A DNA stretch of 32,454 bases from an uncultured bacterium (GCA_937906635.1 CALCYP010000022.1:1-32454); one strand, 5' to 3'; shown: positions 8,040 through 20,500, counted from the first letter of the stretch. Made by a program: numbers and translations. Notes: a model not told the origin generated them from the sequence alone.

Positions 8040-8207
8040 GGATTTAAGAATGTGGACGGATTTATACCTACTTGCAAACCACTATAAAAAAATGCTAAAG
8101 GGCGACGAGGATAATAGACATCCATCGCAACATTTGATTATTAGTAAGTACATATAAATCAAAATACATTTTAGAATCTATTTAGATTTGGCCAAATGTA
8201 TTTTTTT
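8040..8207 (+). ncRNA. 6S RNA-like noncoding transcript
   Basis: About 168 nt with no ORF, a strong promoter and a strong terminator. It folds as one long rod. The closing stem is GATTTATA (8059-8066) with TATAAATC (8153-8160), continued after a 2x2 internal loop by TACTT (8069-8073) with AAGTA (8146-8150). A large open bubble follows (about 8074-8089 against 8136-8145). The apical stem is AAATG/CATTT (8090-8094, 8131-8135), GCGA/TCGC (8102-8105, 8125-8128) and GGAT/ATCC (8109-8112, 8120-8123). A long hairpin with a central bubble is the hallmark of 6S RNA, which mimics an open promoter and binds RNA polymerase. No sequence signature was checked, so the identity is inferred from shape and size. 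Confidence 0.55.
8162..8207 (+). terminator. Terminator of the 6S-like RNA
   Basis: AAATACATTT (8162-8171) pairs with AAATGTATTT (8194-8203), with an inner perfect AATCTA (8175-8180) / TAGATT (8183-8188), followed by T to 8207. Confidence 0.85.
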
Positions 8208-8264
8208 GTTTTTTAACAGAATATTTTAGTTCTGTACTTATTTATTTTATTAATCGAAACTAAA

Positions 8265-8486
8265 ATGAAGAAACAATTAGTAATGTTTGTTCCAAATTTA
8301 GAGCAATCTCAACAAATAATTATAGCTCAATGAAAGACTATGGAAGAAGCCATAGAATTTGCCAGAAAAATGTTTTGATTTAAATGAAATTATCTAGAAA
8401 AGTTTGAAAAATGTGAGAATACATGGATCTGAGAAATGGATACTAAAGATTATATTATGCACAAACCAACAATTATTGGCTTATAA
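8265..8486 (+). CDS. Small hypothetical protein
   Basis: 73 residues, not recognised. It opens MKKQLVMFVPNLEQSQQIII and contains KTMEEAIEFARKMFGF, a helical segment of the kind found in small alpha/beta proteins. Four TGA-coded glycines. Starts in AAAATG context. It sits between the 6S-like RNA and HU, with an unremarkable spacer of about 70 bases before the HU promoter. Confidence 0.5.
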
Positions 8487-8558
8487 AAAGGTATTAACAA
8501 TAATTCAAAAAATCATTTGACAATCAAAATCATTTTTCTATATTATCAACAATTCAAC

Positions 8559-8586
8559 TTGTAATTAGTTAAAAAAATTCTATATT
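8559..8586 (+). promoter_or_regulatory. Promoter candidate of HU
   Basis: TTGTAA (8559-8564), 16-base spacer, TATATT (8581-8586), about 40 bases before the HU start. Confidence 0.45.
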
Positions 8587-8625
8587 GATGACCGTAATGT
8601 TTTTATCTTTATTATCATAGACAAA

Positions 8626-8901
8626 ATGACAAAAACTGCATTAATTGCTACATTAGCTGAAGAATTATGAGTTTCTAAGAAACTAGCTGGAGAATTAGTT
8701 AATTCTTTCGTAGAAACTGTTATTAAATGAGTTAAAAAAAATGGAGAAGTTAGATTAACAGGATTCGGAACATTCAAAACTTCAAAGAGAAAAGCTAGAG
8801 AAGGAGTTAATCCTCAAGATCCTTCTAAAAAAATTAAGATTCCTGCAATGAACGTTGTTACATTCAAAGCTGGATCAGAATTCAAAGCTGCTGTTAAATA
8901 G
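8626..8901 (+). CDS. hup: HU family DNA-binding protein
   Basis: 91 residues, the full length of HU. It opens MTKTALIATLAEELGVSKK, with the helix-cap Gly coded by TGA, followed by the GEVRLTGFGTFKTSKRKARE saddle and NPQDPSKKIKIPA, the DNA-contacting arm with its Pro at the tip. It ends VVTFKAGSEFKAAVK. It bends and compacts DNA and helps replication, recombination and integration; phages also carry HU or IHF homologues. Codon use is notable: six of eight glycines are GGA and two are TGA, perhaps reflecting high expression. It stands alone between its own promoter and a very strong terminator. Confidence 0.95.
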
Positions 8902-8928
8902 TTGATTTTTTTCATAAATATGTGCGGG

Positions 8929-8962
8929 AAACTAGTAATTCTTCAGAATTACTAGTTTTTTC
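8929..8962 (+). terminator. Strong terminator after HU
   Basis: AAACTAGTAATTC (8929-8941), loop TTCA, GAATTACTAGTTT (8946-8958): 13 perfect pairs followed by a T-run. Confidence 0.92.
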
Positions 8963-8990
8963 TTGAAAAAATTTTTATATACATTATAAG
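8963..8990 (+). promoter_or_regulatory. Promoter candidate for the nuclease-like gene row
   Basis: TTGAAA (8963-8968), 16-base spacer, TATAAG (8985-8990), about 50 bases before the start at 9041. It directly abuts the HU terminator. Confidence 0.45.
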
Positions 8991-9040
8991 ATATATAAAT
9001 TTATGTCCTATTAATATAATATATGCTTGATTTTGATAAA

Positions 9041-10705
9041 ATGGAATATCTAGACCTATTAGAAAAAGCCTATTTTGATAGCTTTTTTAATACGTTAAAA
9101 TCACGTGCATTAAATCTATGAATATCAATTAAAGATCGAGAAGAAATGTGCACTAAAACAGATTTATGGATGGAATATACAGATTTTTTTGAAAAAAGCA
9201 TGAATGAATATTTCACTCGTTGTAACGAATGATTTGATGACACAACATGATTATTACCACCTGATACATGAAATCTAGAATTTCAAATAACAGAAGATAT
9301 AATTAAAAAAGTTTATATAGAATATATATTAGAAAAATGAGAACATTGATCCTCATTACTAAGTATGGATGTAATGAAATTATATAAACTATATAAAAAT
9401 GACTTACTACTGAACCATTTAATTGAAGAATATCCAATAGAAATATATAAAAAACAAATACCTTTTAAATATGACGAAAATAATTTAAAAAGTCAGTATT
9501 TAAGTTCATTTAACATACCAAAATATCCAAATAAAAATTCTCGATTAGATTTTTGTTTTGAAGCAAATATACGTACTAATAAATGACCAGAGATATATTT
9601 AGAAATGAAAAACAATTTCCAAAAAAAGGAAACAATTCTAGAAACCGTAAAAAAATATAGCCAATTTATTTGAGATTTATTTAATTATTTTTTATCACGG
9701 ACCTGTGATAATGAATACCAAAATCATAATGAATTTGAAACATTATTATTAGATTTTTTCGATAAATACAACGATGATGTCATAAACGATGAAGAGTTAT
9801 CAAATTTGTTTGCAAAATACATATTAATGAAAATGAAATTTTATAATAAAAGATACAATTGAATTTTTAAAAAAGATTATAAAGAATGAAATGAAATAAA
9901 AGAAGGTATAAAAACAATATATCATACAAATCCTTTATTTGAATGAGGGAAACATTACGATGAATTATTTGTAACAGAAAATAAAATAAAAGACTTTATT
10001 AATAGATTCTGAAATAATAATACATTATATGAATCTCTCAATATTTATAGCATGATTTATTTTGATATTTGAAATAGATCAGATCGTGAAAACTATATAA
10101 AAGAAGCTATATATAGAATGAAGAAAATTTCATCTGATAACAACACGTTAGTTTTATGATTAAAAGAATATCTATCATCATTACTAACATCAACATTTTT
10201 AATTGATTTCAAATGAGAAAAAAAACCATTATACTTCGATGAAATTGCTGATGATTTAAAAGAGATATTTTGAGAAAAAGAATTTTTAGAATTTAAAGCT
10301 ATATTCAAAAAATCATACGGAAAAAACAAATGAGATGAAATAATAAGACAAAAATATAAAATATGATTAATTTTTTGAGATATAAGATCTAAAAAGGCGT
10401 TTGAAATTTACTGCAATGATAACAGAAGCAACAAAGAATTTAGTGATAGACAAATTGAAAAACGTCAATTTGAAATTTTAGCAGAAGAATATCATGAACA
10501 ACAAAGTTTAAATATAGAAAACAAATTAGAAAAATGAATAATTTCTTTTGTACTCATATTTGAAATGGATCATGAAACAAAATTAAGAAACTTATTACCA
10601 CTATATCCAAATCGTTTGATTGTTTGTAATATACCTGGACAACACTTTTCTCATACACAATTTTTGAATATGTTAGACATATGATTAAAAAATTTTGAAA
10701 AATAA
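9041..10705 (+). CDS. Large uncharacterised protein with PD-(D/E)XK-like motif
   Basis: 554 residues, not matched to a named family. Residues 168-191 carry SRLDFCFEAN then PEIYLEMKNN, giving Asp170 and Glu188-x-Lys190 with beta-strand-like surroundings: the core spacing of PD-(D/E)XK nucleases. The remainder is helical, charged and AT-typical, with dozens of TGA-coded glycines. The C-terminus (SFVLIFEMDHETKLRNLLPL, then YPNRLIVCNIPGQHF) looks like a separate alpha/beta domain. It is first in a three-gene row of nuclease-like proteins that converges with the BREX operon, so a DNA-targeting defence effector is a reasonable inference. The motif call is by eye and not conclusive. Confidence 0.6.
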
Positions 10706-10731
10706 CTTTACAATTTTAATTACTTAAAATC

Positions 10732-11967
10732 ATGACTTGTTATTCATTTTCAAGAGTTGGACTATATAATCAATGTCCTAAAAAATTTCAATACAGATAC
10801 TTAGACCATGTAGAAGTTGAATGAGGTTCATCACCAGATCTTATTCTTTGAATATCTGTCCATGAAACTTTAGAATGGTTGTACAAACAAGTTAACATTT
10901 TTATTATACCTACAAAAGAAGAGACTTTATCCAAATTTCATGAACTTTGGGATAAATGAATTGAAGAAGCCTGAGAAGGATTGATATATAAATGAGATCA
11001 AACAGATAGTGATTACATAAGGAGATGAGAACATTATATTGAATCATACTATAACAAATATGCACCTTTCGAATGAATAAAAGTTATATGAACGGAATTA
11101 CAACTTTACTTTACGTTGCAAGAAGAAGGTGAAGAAGAATGAAGATCCTTTTGATGAAAAGTTGATAGATTAGACAAAGAATGAGAAGATACATTTGTAA
11201 TTAATGACTACAAAACAAATATTTATTTACCACCTGAACAAAAGGAAGATTATAAAGAACAATTAACTCTATATGCTTTATGAGTTAAAGAAAAATACGG
11301 TAAATATTTAAAAAAGATAAAAGCTAAATTACACTATCTTCATTTTGATATTACAGACGAATGGGAGGTAACAGATGATCTTATCCAACCAATTAAAGAA
11401 AGATATGAGAAAATTATAGATGAAATAGAAAAGAAAAAATTACTATATGAACAGAATCCAAATGATAAAAATATTTTTCCAACAAAATCAAATAGTTTTT
11501 GTAAATATTGTGAATATTTAAATGAATGTCCACTATTCAATCACCTATTACAAGAAGATGAACCTATAAGTGGTTGAGAAATTTGAGAAACAACAGTAAA
11601 AAGATTAGTTGATGAATATGCTGAGATCACAAGCAATATATGAAAAGAAACTAAGAAAAAAGATAATATAAAAGAAGTATTAATTGAATATGCAGATTCA
11701 AAATGATATGAACAATTATTTTGAAATGAAAATAATATGAAAATCACTAAGACATGAAACTATTCTATGAAAGATAAACCTGCATTAAAAAAATATTTGA
11801 TAGAAAAATGAGTATTTAATGAAGTATGAGATGTATCCCGAAGTAGCGTAACAAAAATGGTTGAAGATGGAACAATAGATGAAAAAACAGCTAAAGAATT
11901 ATTAGAGTACAAAGATTCTTGGAGAGTTAGTATTTCAAAAAAGAAAGAAGAAAAAGAAAATGAATAA
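10732..11967 (+). CDS. RecB/Cas4-type PD-(D/E)XK exonuclease with Fe-S cysteines
   Basis: 411 residues. It opens YSFSRVGLYNQCPKKFQYRY, the classic N-terminal helix of the PDDEXK_1 family. Catalytic motif: Asp145 (GGKVDRLDK) and Asp159-Tyr-Lys161 (INDYKTN), followed by the QLTLYALGVK helix. Cys15 with Cys257, Cys260 and Cys266 (FCKYCEYLNEC) forms the four-cysteine iron-sulphur site seen in Cas4 and AddB. The region beyond residue 280 is a helical tail with no clear domain. Such enzymes resect DNA ends in repair, recombination or CRISPR adaptation; no CRISPR array or helicase partner is present here. It begins 26 bases after the previous gene, so co-transcription is likely. It may support phage recombination or act in defence. 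Confidence 0.85.
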
Positions 11968-11996
11968 TACAATTTTTATCTTTTAAAAATATTTAC

Positions 11997-12866
11997 ATGA
12001 CAAAATTAAATTCTATAGAAAAAAAACGCATTTTATTAAAAGATGCTACAGACGTTAATGAACCTATGATACAAGAATTTATATTTTCAAATCCTTATGT
12101 GTTATGATTATGAGAGCTTACACCATTAACTAGAGAGCTACAACAACCATCATGAGGAAGACTTGATATATATATGTGAAATGACTCATGACAAAGATAT
12201 GAGATAGAAATACAATTATGAGACACTGATCCTAGCCACATTATCAGAACAATTGAATATCGAGATAACGAAAGGAAAAGATACCCAAATTATGACCACT
12301 GTGCAGTAATCATTGCAGAAAACATTACATGACGTTTTATGAATGTAATATCACTTTTTAACTGACATATCCCATTAATAGCAATTAAAATGTCTGCATT
12401 TCAAACTTGAGAATGATATGATATAGTTTTTGAAAAAATATTAGATAGAGTAACTACATGAAATGAAGATGAAGATATTCTAGAAGTTACAGACAGATCA
12501 TATCGAGAAAAGAAATCAAATAAAAAAATGTTAGAATTTACCGATTACATGTTTAATGAATTAAGTGAATTTACAGAATTATATAGTTTAAAATATAACA
12601 AATTCTATATTTGACTATCAAAAGACTGAAAAACTAATAATTTTATTAGTTTCAAGCCAAAAAAAAATCGAGTATATTTAAATATTAAAGCAGAAGACAC
12701 TGACGAAAATCGTAAACTATTAGATAATGCATGATTTGATTATGATTATAATCCACTATGATGAAGACATCACTATGAAATAAAATTAAACGACAAAAAA
12801 GAATTTGATCAAGAAAAAGAAATAATTATTAATTTAATTAAACAAGCAAATATTTTTGATGAATAA
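11997..12866 (+). CDS. PD-(D/E)XK nuclease superfamily protein (restriction-like)
   Basis: 289 residues. The core GGRLDIYMGN, YEIEIQLGDTD and SHIIRTIEYRDNERKRYP gives Asp57, Glu69/Glu71 and Gln73: a D-(E)-x-Q variant of PD-(D/E)XK. It is followed by NYDHCAVIIAENITGRF and VISLFNGHIPLIAIKM, a very recognisable block in stand-alone nuclease-like proteins of bacteria and phages. The C-terminal domain (about 180-289) is alpha/beta, with SFKPKKNRVYLNIKAED suggesting a DUF5655-like fold. The target is unknown. It lies 29 bases downstream of the RecB-like gene and its stop is 6 bases from the brxL stop on the opposite strand, with no terminator between. Confidence 0.8.
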
Positions 12867-12872
12867 AAGATT

Positions 12873-14900
12873 TTAATTTAAACCAACTGCCTTATAAACA
12901 GCATCTTGAGCATCAGAATAGAAGATAATCTGGAACTTAGACATCAAATCTGATGGAACTGTTCAAAGATCAGCAGCAGATATTGTAGGAATCAAAACTT
13001 TTGTAGCTCAAGAATCTGCACATACCTGTAATGTATCTGCTAAATTATTAACTTTCTTAATAGTTCAACCAATACTCAAACTTCATAGAATAGCTAATTG
13101 TTCAAGTACAGATTTTCACATTGCAATACAGCACATAGCAACGAACACTGGTAAAGTCGTATCACCTGCCATTCAAACTCACTGAAGATCTTGAATAGCC
13201 ACATGATAATCTTTATCCTTTATATGAATTGAATTAGAAATAGATTGAGCATTAGCTTTAAAATAATCAAAAGCAACTTTTGTACTTTCTCTTGCTTCAG
13301 CATTTGATCATAATCATGAGTGTTTATACTGCCCTGTTCAATTTGTCATTTGAGTTTCAATTTTGAATGTAGCTTTCATTCAATTAGCATCTGACACAAA
13401 ATATAATTGTCATGGATTTAATTTTCATTCTGGAATAAGTTTTCATCATCACATCTCAGGAAGAGAAATATAATGCTCTTCTCAAGTTTCTTTATCTATA
13501 AATGAGAATTGAGTATTATAGAACTCCATTCATCAAATCTTTTTAAGTTGTTCCTTTACTCTTCTTCTTCCTTGTAAAGCATACTCTAAAATTTCAGTTA
13601 CATCTTCTTTAGTCATATTTCCATCAGGATAAATAAGTTTTGCTAATCATGAGAAAGTCTTTAATACTGCAGTAGAATCTCTTTGAGCTAATGAAGATCA
13701 TAATGAATAATATTCTGAAATCTTACTAGCAAAAGTTTGTTTTCTCATTTCTCTAAAGAATTCTGCTAAGTAGTCTACGATAAATCCATATTGTTCAGTA
13801 AAATGTTTTGAACTAAATTTAGGGATTTCCCATCATGGTATATAGTAATGCATACGATCAAAGAATGCAGTATCAGAATTCATAGCATCTGGAAATGGTG
13901 AGAATAAGTGAGATGTTTTAAGTAATACATCTACACTTTCATTAATATTTCATACAAATACCATTGAAGCAGTTCAAGAAATCTGATCTCTTCAACGTGC
14001 AAAAGATCCAGAGTTCATATAGTCTTTCATAATCTGGACTCAGTCTTTATCTTTGAAATTAATTCAAGCTACTTCATCAAATGCTACGACATCCCAAAGT
14101 CCAACTAATCAAACTTGATGTGATGCCATATTATAGAATAAGTTAGCAACTGTAGTTTGTCATCATGAAATCAAAATAGAGTTTGGAGATACTTCTTTAT
14201 AAATATGAGATTTACCAGTTGATCTAGGTCATAACTCACATGAATTATAGTTGTTTTCAATAAATGGAACCATTCTTTCTAATAAATGCCATTTTACATT
14301 TTTTTCAAGTTGTGTAGGTTCCATTCCCGTAGACCTTAATAGTAGGTCTATCCATTCATCTTTTGTAAAATTCTTTCTTGCATCAATTATCTCAGATAAA
14401 TCTACATTAGGGATTTGAATAGGTTTTAAATTTTCAATCATGAATGGAGAAAACTGTCTTTTCTCTTCTTCATCAAAGAAGTATGTCATTTGTACCATAC
14501 ACCATATTCATCAAAGAAGAAGTTTTTCATATTGTTGAACATATTTTTCAGAAATCTTAACATTAGTTAATCATAGATTTGAGAAAGTTGCAGTATAAGC
14601 ATCTTTCCTTTCATCTACTTTTACTGTAATTTTATCTATGATAGAATAAGAGTTATTCTCCTTAATCTTTGATTTGATTTTTTCAGCTTCATCAGGTCTT
14701 ACATAATTATCTGCTAAGATCTTTTTTACACGATCTACTCAAAGTTTAATTTGCTCTTCATCCGCAGTTGAAGCGTACATTCCTAAAAGATATTCCAAAA
14801 CATAGATAGGGACATTCTGCCCTTCTTTAATAAGTTTTGTAAGATCTTTTCTTACAATCTTTCATGGAAAATTTTGGATTACTTTTTCATTAAGAGACAT
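12873..14900 (-). CDS. brxL: BREX type 1 Lon-like AAA+ protein BrxL
   Basis: 675 residues, normal for BrxL. P-loop GPRSTGKSHIYKE (Lys230) opens the AAA+ domain. VVAFDEVAGINFKDKDG is the Walker B region, and FFDRMHYYIPGWEIPK is a characteristic BrxL stretch. The C-terminus is Lon-like, with GSLSIGGTIKKVNNLADTLQ around residues 606-625 and ending near VYKAVGLN. BrxL is a DNA-stimulated hexameric/dodecameric ATPase needed for BREX defence in several type I systems. It is last in the operon, 14 bases behind pglZ. Many glycines are TGA-coded, including the first Gly of the P-loop, so the gene is about ten fragments in the standard code. Confidence 0.95.
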
Positions 14901-14914
14901 TTTTTTGAAGCTAT

Positions 14915-17524
14915 TTAGAAGTTAAATCAATCATCTTGGACAAATGTTTGAATTTTTGTTGGATAAATAATTGAATATGAGTTATTGTCTTTATCTTTTC
15001 ATTCTGGAGCAATTATAATATAATAGTTACCGTTAGGAATATTTGATTTTAAAGATAGTGTTATTTTTGATTTTCTAGTATCTGGTTCTGTTGTTGTTTT
15101 ATCAGCTATAAATTCATAGGCTTCAGAAACTTCTTTTCATACGTTAGATGGATCTTCTACATCTTTTACGACGATTTTATATTTACCAGGTTTTAATTTA
15201 TCCTTTAATTCAGTCGTTTGGAATACTGTTAGATAGAAACTATTTGTTGTAATTAATTTTGGTGGATTTAATAGTGTTATCTCTGCATAAGTATTATATT
15301 CAACTTTCTCCTTTTTGTGGTGGTATGATAATACAGGTACTACTACTTCTTGTAACGTAGCTCATCAGTGTACATATTGTTTTGCGGCTCATTGTTTAGC
15401 ATATCTTAAATCTGACCACGGAGTACAAACTACGAGATCATCATTTCAAAGATAAGATAAAGAAATTGATAAATCATTTTCCTTTTCAGCTTCAGATTTT
15501 CTTGAGATTTCAAAACGTGAAGATTTTCTTAGAGCATTATTATTCCTCTCAGATTTGTCAATGGCTTCAAGATCTTTTAATTGATATAAGAATCCATGAT
15601 CTGCAGTAACATAAACTTGATAAATATTGAGACGGTCTGTACATTTTTTTATAATTTTTTTTATATCATCAATACATTCTTTAGCTACATTTGGAAGATT
15701 TTTAGGATCAGTATTTTCTCCCATTTCATCTATGATATTGTGATAGATATAGACAATATCATAATTACTCATGAAAGCCCTTTTATCTTCATCAGATTGT
15801 TTTTCAAAATCAACCCATTTTACCGCTGTATATTTCTCTGAAACGGCTTCCAAAATTTTTTTTCTATTTTCTATTCATGCTGTAGATATTCAATTAATAT
15901 TGAAAATATCCTTTTCTTGATCTACGTAATCAAGCCTATCATGAGGCAAAAGTGAAGCCATTCAAAGCTGTGTATATGATGGAATACATCCCTGTATTGC
16001 AGTTAATTCAGAAGCTCATTTTGTAACTCTTTCAAGATCTTCTTGTAATTCTTTCGCAGCCTCATAACGAAAAGCATCAGAAATCACTACAACAGTTTTC
16101 CTTTTTCAAATATTTGGGTCTATATAATCATTCCAGAAATTCCATTCTTTCTTTAGATTGGATTTTCACCAATCATCAGTAAAATTTTCATCATCAAGAA
16201 TTTTATACCATCTATCATTAATTCATCTTGCCCAAGAAACATATTTATTGTTAATAGATTCTAACATATAATGTCGATGATCTTGATGTGGAGAAAGATT
16301 ATATTGATAAATAAAATTTCTATATAATGTATCAACATTGTATCATGTATTAATGTAATAATTCCACATTTCACTAAAAGAATTTGCTTCAAATTTAGGA
16401 TTATCGACATATGTTCATAATTCTAACGCTAATTTTATTATTTCATAATCAGCTGAATAATAAGAATATCGAGGTGAATTCTGCTTTCTATATTCAATAA
16501 CAGATATTAATTTTTTATTATCTACAAGTCACATTTTTTCGGAGCAGAATCTCAGAACCAGATTTTCAAATTTTTGAACTATTGTAAGATGTTGTAATTC
16601 ATCGATATTTTCATAGTCATCTTTGAAAGAATTTGATGTAATTTTTTTCTTCTCAATTACAATATCACAGATGTTTTTATAGATTTCTGCTACACTACTG
16701 GTATCTATCCATTTTTTTATTGTTGCATATGCTTTTGCATCATCTACTGCAGTTCGATAATCCTTAAATTTGTCCAAGAATTTTAACCTAGGACATTCAT
16801 GACGAATAGCAGCAAAGAAAAGACAAAACCAAAAATTTAAAAGAGTTGGATTTTCTGATAGATTATATCAATAATCCTCTCTCATGATTCTCCAAAAAGC
16901 ATCAGTAAGTCATGATTTTTCAATCAGATTCCATTTTTTATTTTCTTCTTCATCTAATCATCATTCAAAAATATTTATAATTGCATCCTCTATTCATCAA
17001 AATTTAGCTCAAGAAGAGACTAAAATCATAGCTAATTCAATATCTTCAACTTTCATTGATTTCATTACTTGATATTCAAATACTTTTGATAATTGTTCTC
17101 TTCTCTGTTTATTAGAAAAAAAGTTAGAATATTTTACTAGCTTGTTATAAAGAGATATATCAATTCAACATTCTTCAAGAGACATTCATAAACTATCAGC
17201 CCTAAATTCAGCTGAATATAATTCAATATCAATTAGCCAATTATTTTTCCAATCTTTTGGACGTGCAAATGGAAGATATACAAGATAATGAGAATCTTTA
17301 TCTTCATGTTCAAGAATGTATTTTGTTTCAAAAAAAGATTCAACTATTAATATTTTTACAGGATCTCAATTACAAGTTAGTTCCAGATTTTTTACTTCAT
17401 CAGCGAATTCTTTATTTTCATCATATCGGAAAACAATAATCCTATTTCTAATTGGACTTAGCTTTTGAGCCTCTTGATCAAATTTAGCTTTTAAACGATC
17501 TTTAATTTCTAATGAATCAGACAT
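14915..17524 (-). CDS. pglZ: BREX type 1 alkaline-phosphatase-fold protein PglZ (type A)
   Basis: 869 residues, as expected for BREX-1 PglZ. Phosphatase-fold metal motifs are intact: VVVISDAFRYEAAKEL (Asp483), the nucleophile region IPSYTQLGMASLLPH (Thr518), VYIYHNIIDEMGE (His/Asp cluster) and VTADHGF (Asp642-His643). HWGATLQEVVVPVL lies further on, with a C-terminal beta domain. PglZ is the signature protein of BREX and is needed both for host methylation and for blocking phage replication. It lies between pglX (18 bases) and brxL (14 bases) in one operon. TGA-coded glycines are frequent. The start is the ATG after a TAA-rich leader; no Shine-Dalgarno is visible. Confidence 0.95.
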
Positions 17525-17542
17525 GTGTTAGTTTTTGTATAA

Positions 17543-20500
17543 TTAAATTTTTAGTTTAGCAACAATTCATGCATCCATAAGTTTTGTATAGTTTACTTTT
17601 ACTCAATCATCGAGATCTAATTCTATATTTTTATCTGCAAAGTCTTTGAGTAATTTATCATAATCTCACAATTCTATGAGCTGTTTTCTGATTTCTTCAC
17701 ATCTCTTTTCTGCCGTTCTTGAATCTTCTTTTGATAGTCTTGCTAATTCTTCTTCGAGTTTTGATTGGAATTTATAAAGATATTTACTTCTGATAATTGA
17801 TATGGTATCTTTGTTATATCTATGGAGATATACGATACATTTAAAAGCCGATTCTTTTGGTTTTTTTGAATTTGATACAAAGTATCGGTAAATAGGTCTT
17901 TTTTGATATGTGTTGAAATGATCCTCCATGAATGATTTATTGTAATAGTTTCTAATAATTTCATCAGCAGATTTTGAAGATCATTCATCAATAGATTGAG
18001 CTAACCATACCCAGTTTTCATCAAAATTTTCTTCTCACCAAACTTCTTTTACGAATTCTTTCGTACGGTCTACTACATCATCCTCAAAGTATGAATCATA
18101 TAGTACAGGCAAGATTCCATCATCATCAGCTTCAAATGTTTTGTATTTAGATGCATCAAAGTTTCATCATGCATATACTAATCATTCTTGATCTAATGAA
18201 TATCTTCATTGCATACATCAAATGATATAAGATAATAAAGACTTTATATCAAATGATAAATTAGGTAACTTTAATGCAATTGTGTCATCACTAATTACTG
18301 GTTCAATAAAATTTTCTAATCAGTATGTTTCATTAAATTTTTCATTTAATGTTGTCTCTAGTTTTTTTGCTTCTTCGAATTTCTCTACTAATTTATTCTC
18401 ATAACACTTATAACTTGCTTTTAATGTGCCATTATTTTTATCTATTAATGGTAATCATTTAAAATCATAAGATAACTCTGAGGAATTCCAATCTATTTCA
18501 TACATGTTAACTAAATTTTTAACTATCGATACGACATTTCATAATTTACTCTTATCAATAAAGAACGGAATTCTATTTAAATCATTTCAATTTAAAGCCA
18601 TTGTCTCACCCAAAGCCTTACAAAAATATCAAACTATTTTTGAATTCAATAGTCATAAAAGATATCGTTTTGTATCTTCATCATCTATAAAATAACTTCT
18701 GAAATTAATATCAAAGATAGCTCATGTTTTATAAAATCTAAAACTATTTGAAGCAGATGTAATTGCTGAGCATGATATACTTTCTTTAAAATAGAAATCT
18801 CTATTTATAGCTATTCATCAAGGAACATTTATAGTATTAAGATATTCGCACCATTCAATTATTTCCTTTCAATCGTTCTCCCGATTTACAACTAACATAT
18901 TGTTTCAAAACCATTTTCTATAATCTCATCATTTATTAATTGGAAATCGTTTTTTGTGCGTATTATTAGCTTCTGATCTATCCTTACATCAAAATCAAAT
19001 ATTTTCAATATTTACTTCATACCATGATCTAATAAATCTTTCAGTATCTCATGTTTTTAGTCAAGTCTTTGGAACAAAAAATTCTCATAATGTTTTGTTC
19101 CTATAAAGATCTATGACCTGTTTCGGCATCCAAAAAGATATTGGAGATTCAGGTATCTTTAAGAAATCTCTTTGATTTACATTATACTTATATGGACAAT
19201 TTTTATCTTTTATAGCTTCTAGAGTCTTAGGTTCTTGTAATTCAGCTCACTTGAATTCAGATAATTTGATATATGTTCAACTATAATTAGTATTTTTATC
19301 AACCACAAATGTACAAACAGGAACTGTAGCTCAATCAAATCAAGAATATTCCAGTTCAACTAGCGAATCAATTGTGTAATTATTTATTAAAATATTTCTT
19401 AAATTTTTATAAGACTGAATAAACATCCAAACAAATGGAGTCATAAATCACAGGCATCACGAAGTTAGTGTATATTCCAAATTTTTTATAATAAATGCTG
19501 AAAATAAGTCAGAGCTATATTCTTTATAATTTTGTACGATAAATTTTTTTATTACAATATCCATTTTTCCTCATCACATATATGGTGGATTGGCTACTAC
19601 ACAAACATATTTATTACTCATTAAATAATATTGGTGAATTAGATTTTTTAATTCATCTTCATCAATAACATAATCTAATAATCCTCTTTCTCTCTCAAAT
19701 ATCTTAAATTCACTTAATATCTTTTCTTCATCAATCTCAACTTCATCCATCTTAATTAGAGATCAATATACTTTTCAATTATACCACAATTTTAAAAACT
19801 CTCTTAAATCAGGATATTTTACTTCATCTACTTTTTCAAAATTATTATTTTCTCAAATACATATGATATGATTTGTGATATCTACTTTATTTTGGATATC
19901 TTCATCATACTGTTTTGCTTTCATTAATACTGCAAAACATGCTAATTGGTGAGCTCTTTCATCAATTTCAAATCCATATAGATTATTTTCAATAATTTTC
20001 TGAGGGATTTGTTTAGGAGAATATCAGGCTTTCTTGTAGATTTCATACAAAACTTCAAATCCTACTACTAAAATATGTCCACTTCAGCAGGCAGGATCCA
20101 AAAGAGTTAGTTCAATTGGATCTGTTATATCAACATGCTCTTTAGATTCTCCCTCAATATAGAATTCCCATTTCTTTTGTAATTCTAAATCTGGATAATT
20201 TTGTAACCAAGTTTTACCAACAGTATTCTGAACCATATATTTTACAATCCACTTTGGTGTAAATAATTGAGTTACTGCTCATAATTCTTTTTTTCAGAAT
20301 TTTTTCTTTTTTGTCTTTTCTTCTTCAAAATATTGATCTTTTTGTTCTGAAATATAATACTGATATACCCATCAAATAATTTCTACTTCATCTCGATTTT
20401 CATCGGATATACTTAATAATCAGTTAGTATCATCTTTAATTATTCCATTCGTATCTAATAATGACATAGGGAAAAGTAATGATGTCCAATCATCTAATTT

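Noticed and set aside
10732..11967. Cas4 of a CRISPR adaptation module
   Set aside because: No Cas1, Cas2 or repeat array nearby; length and layout fit a general RecB-type exonuclease.
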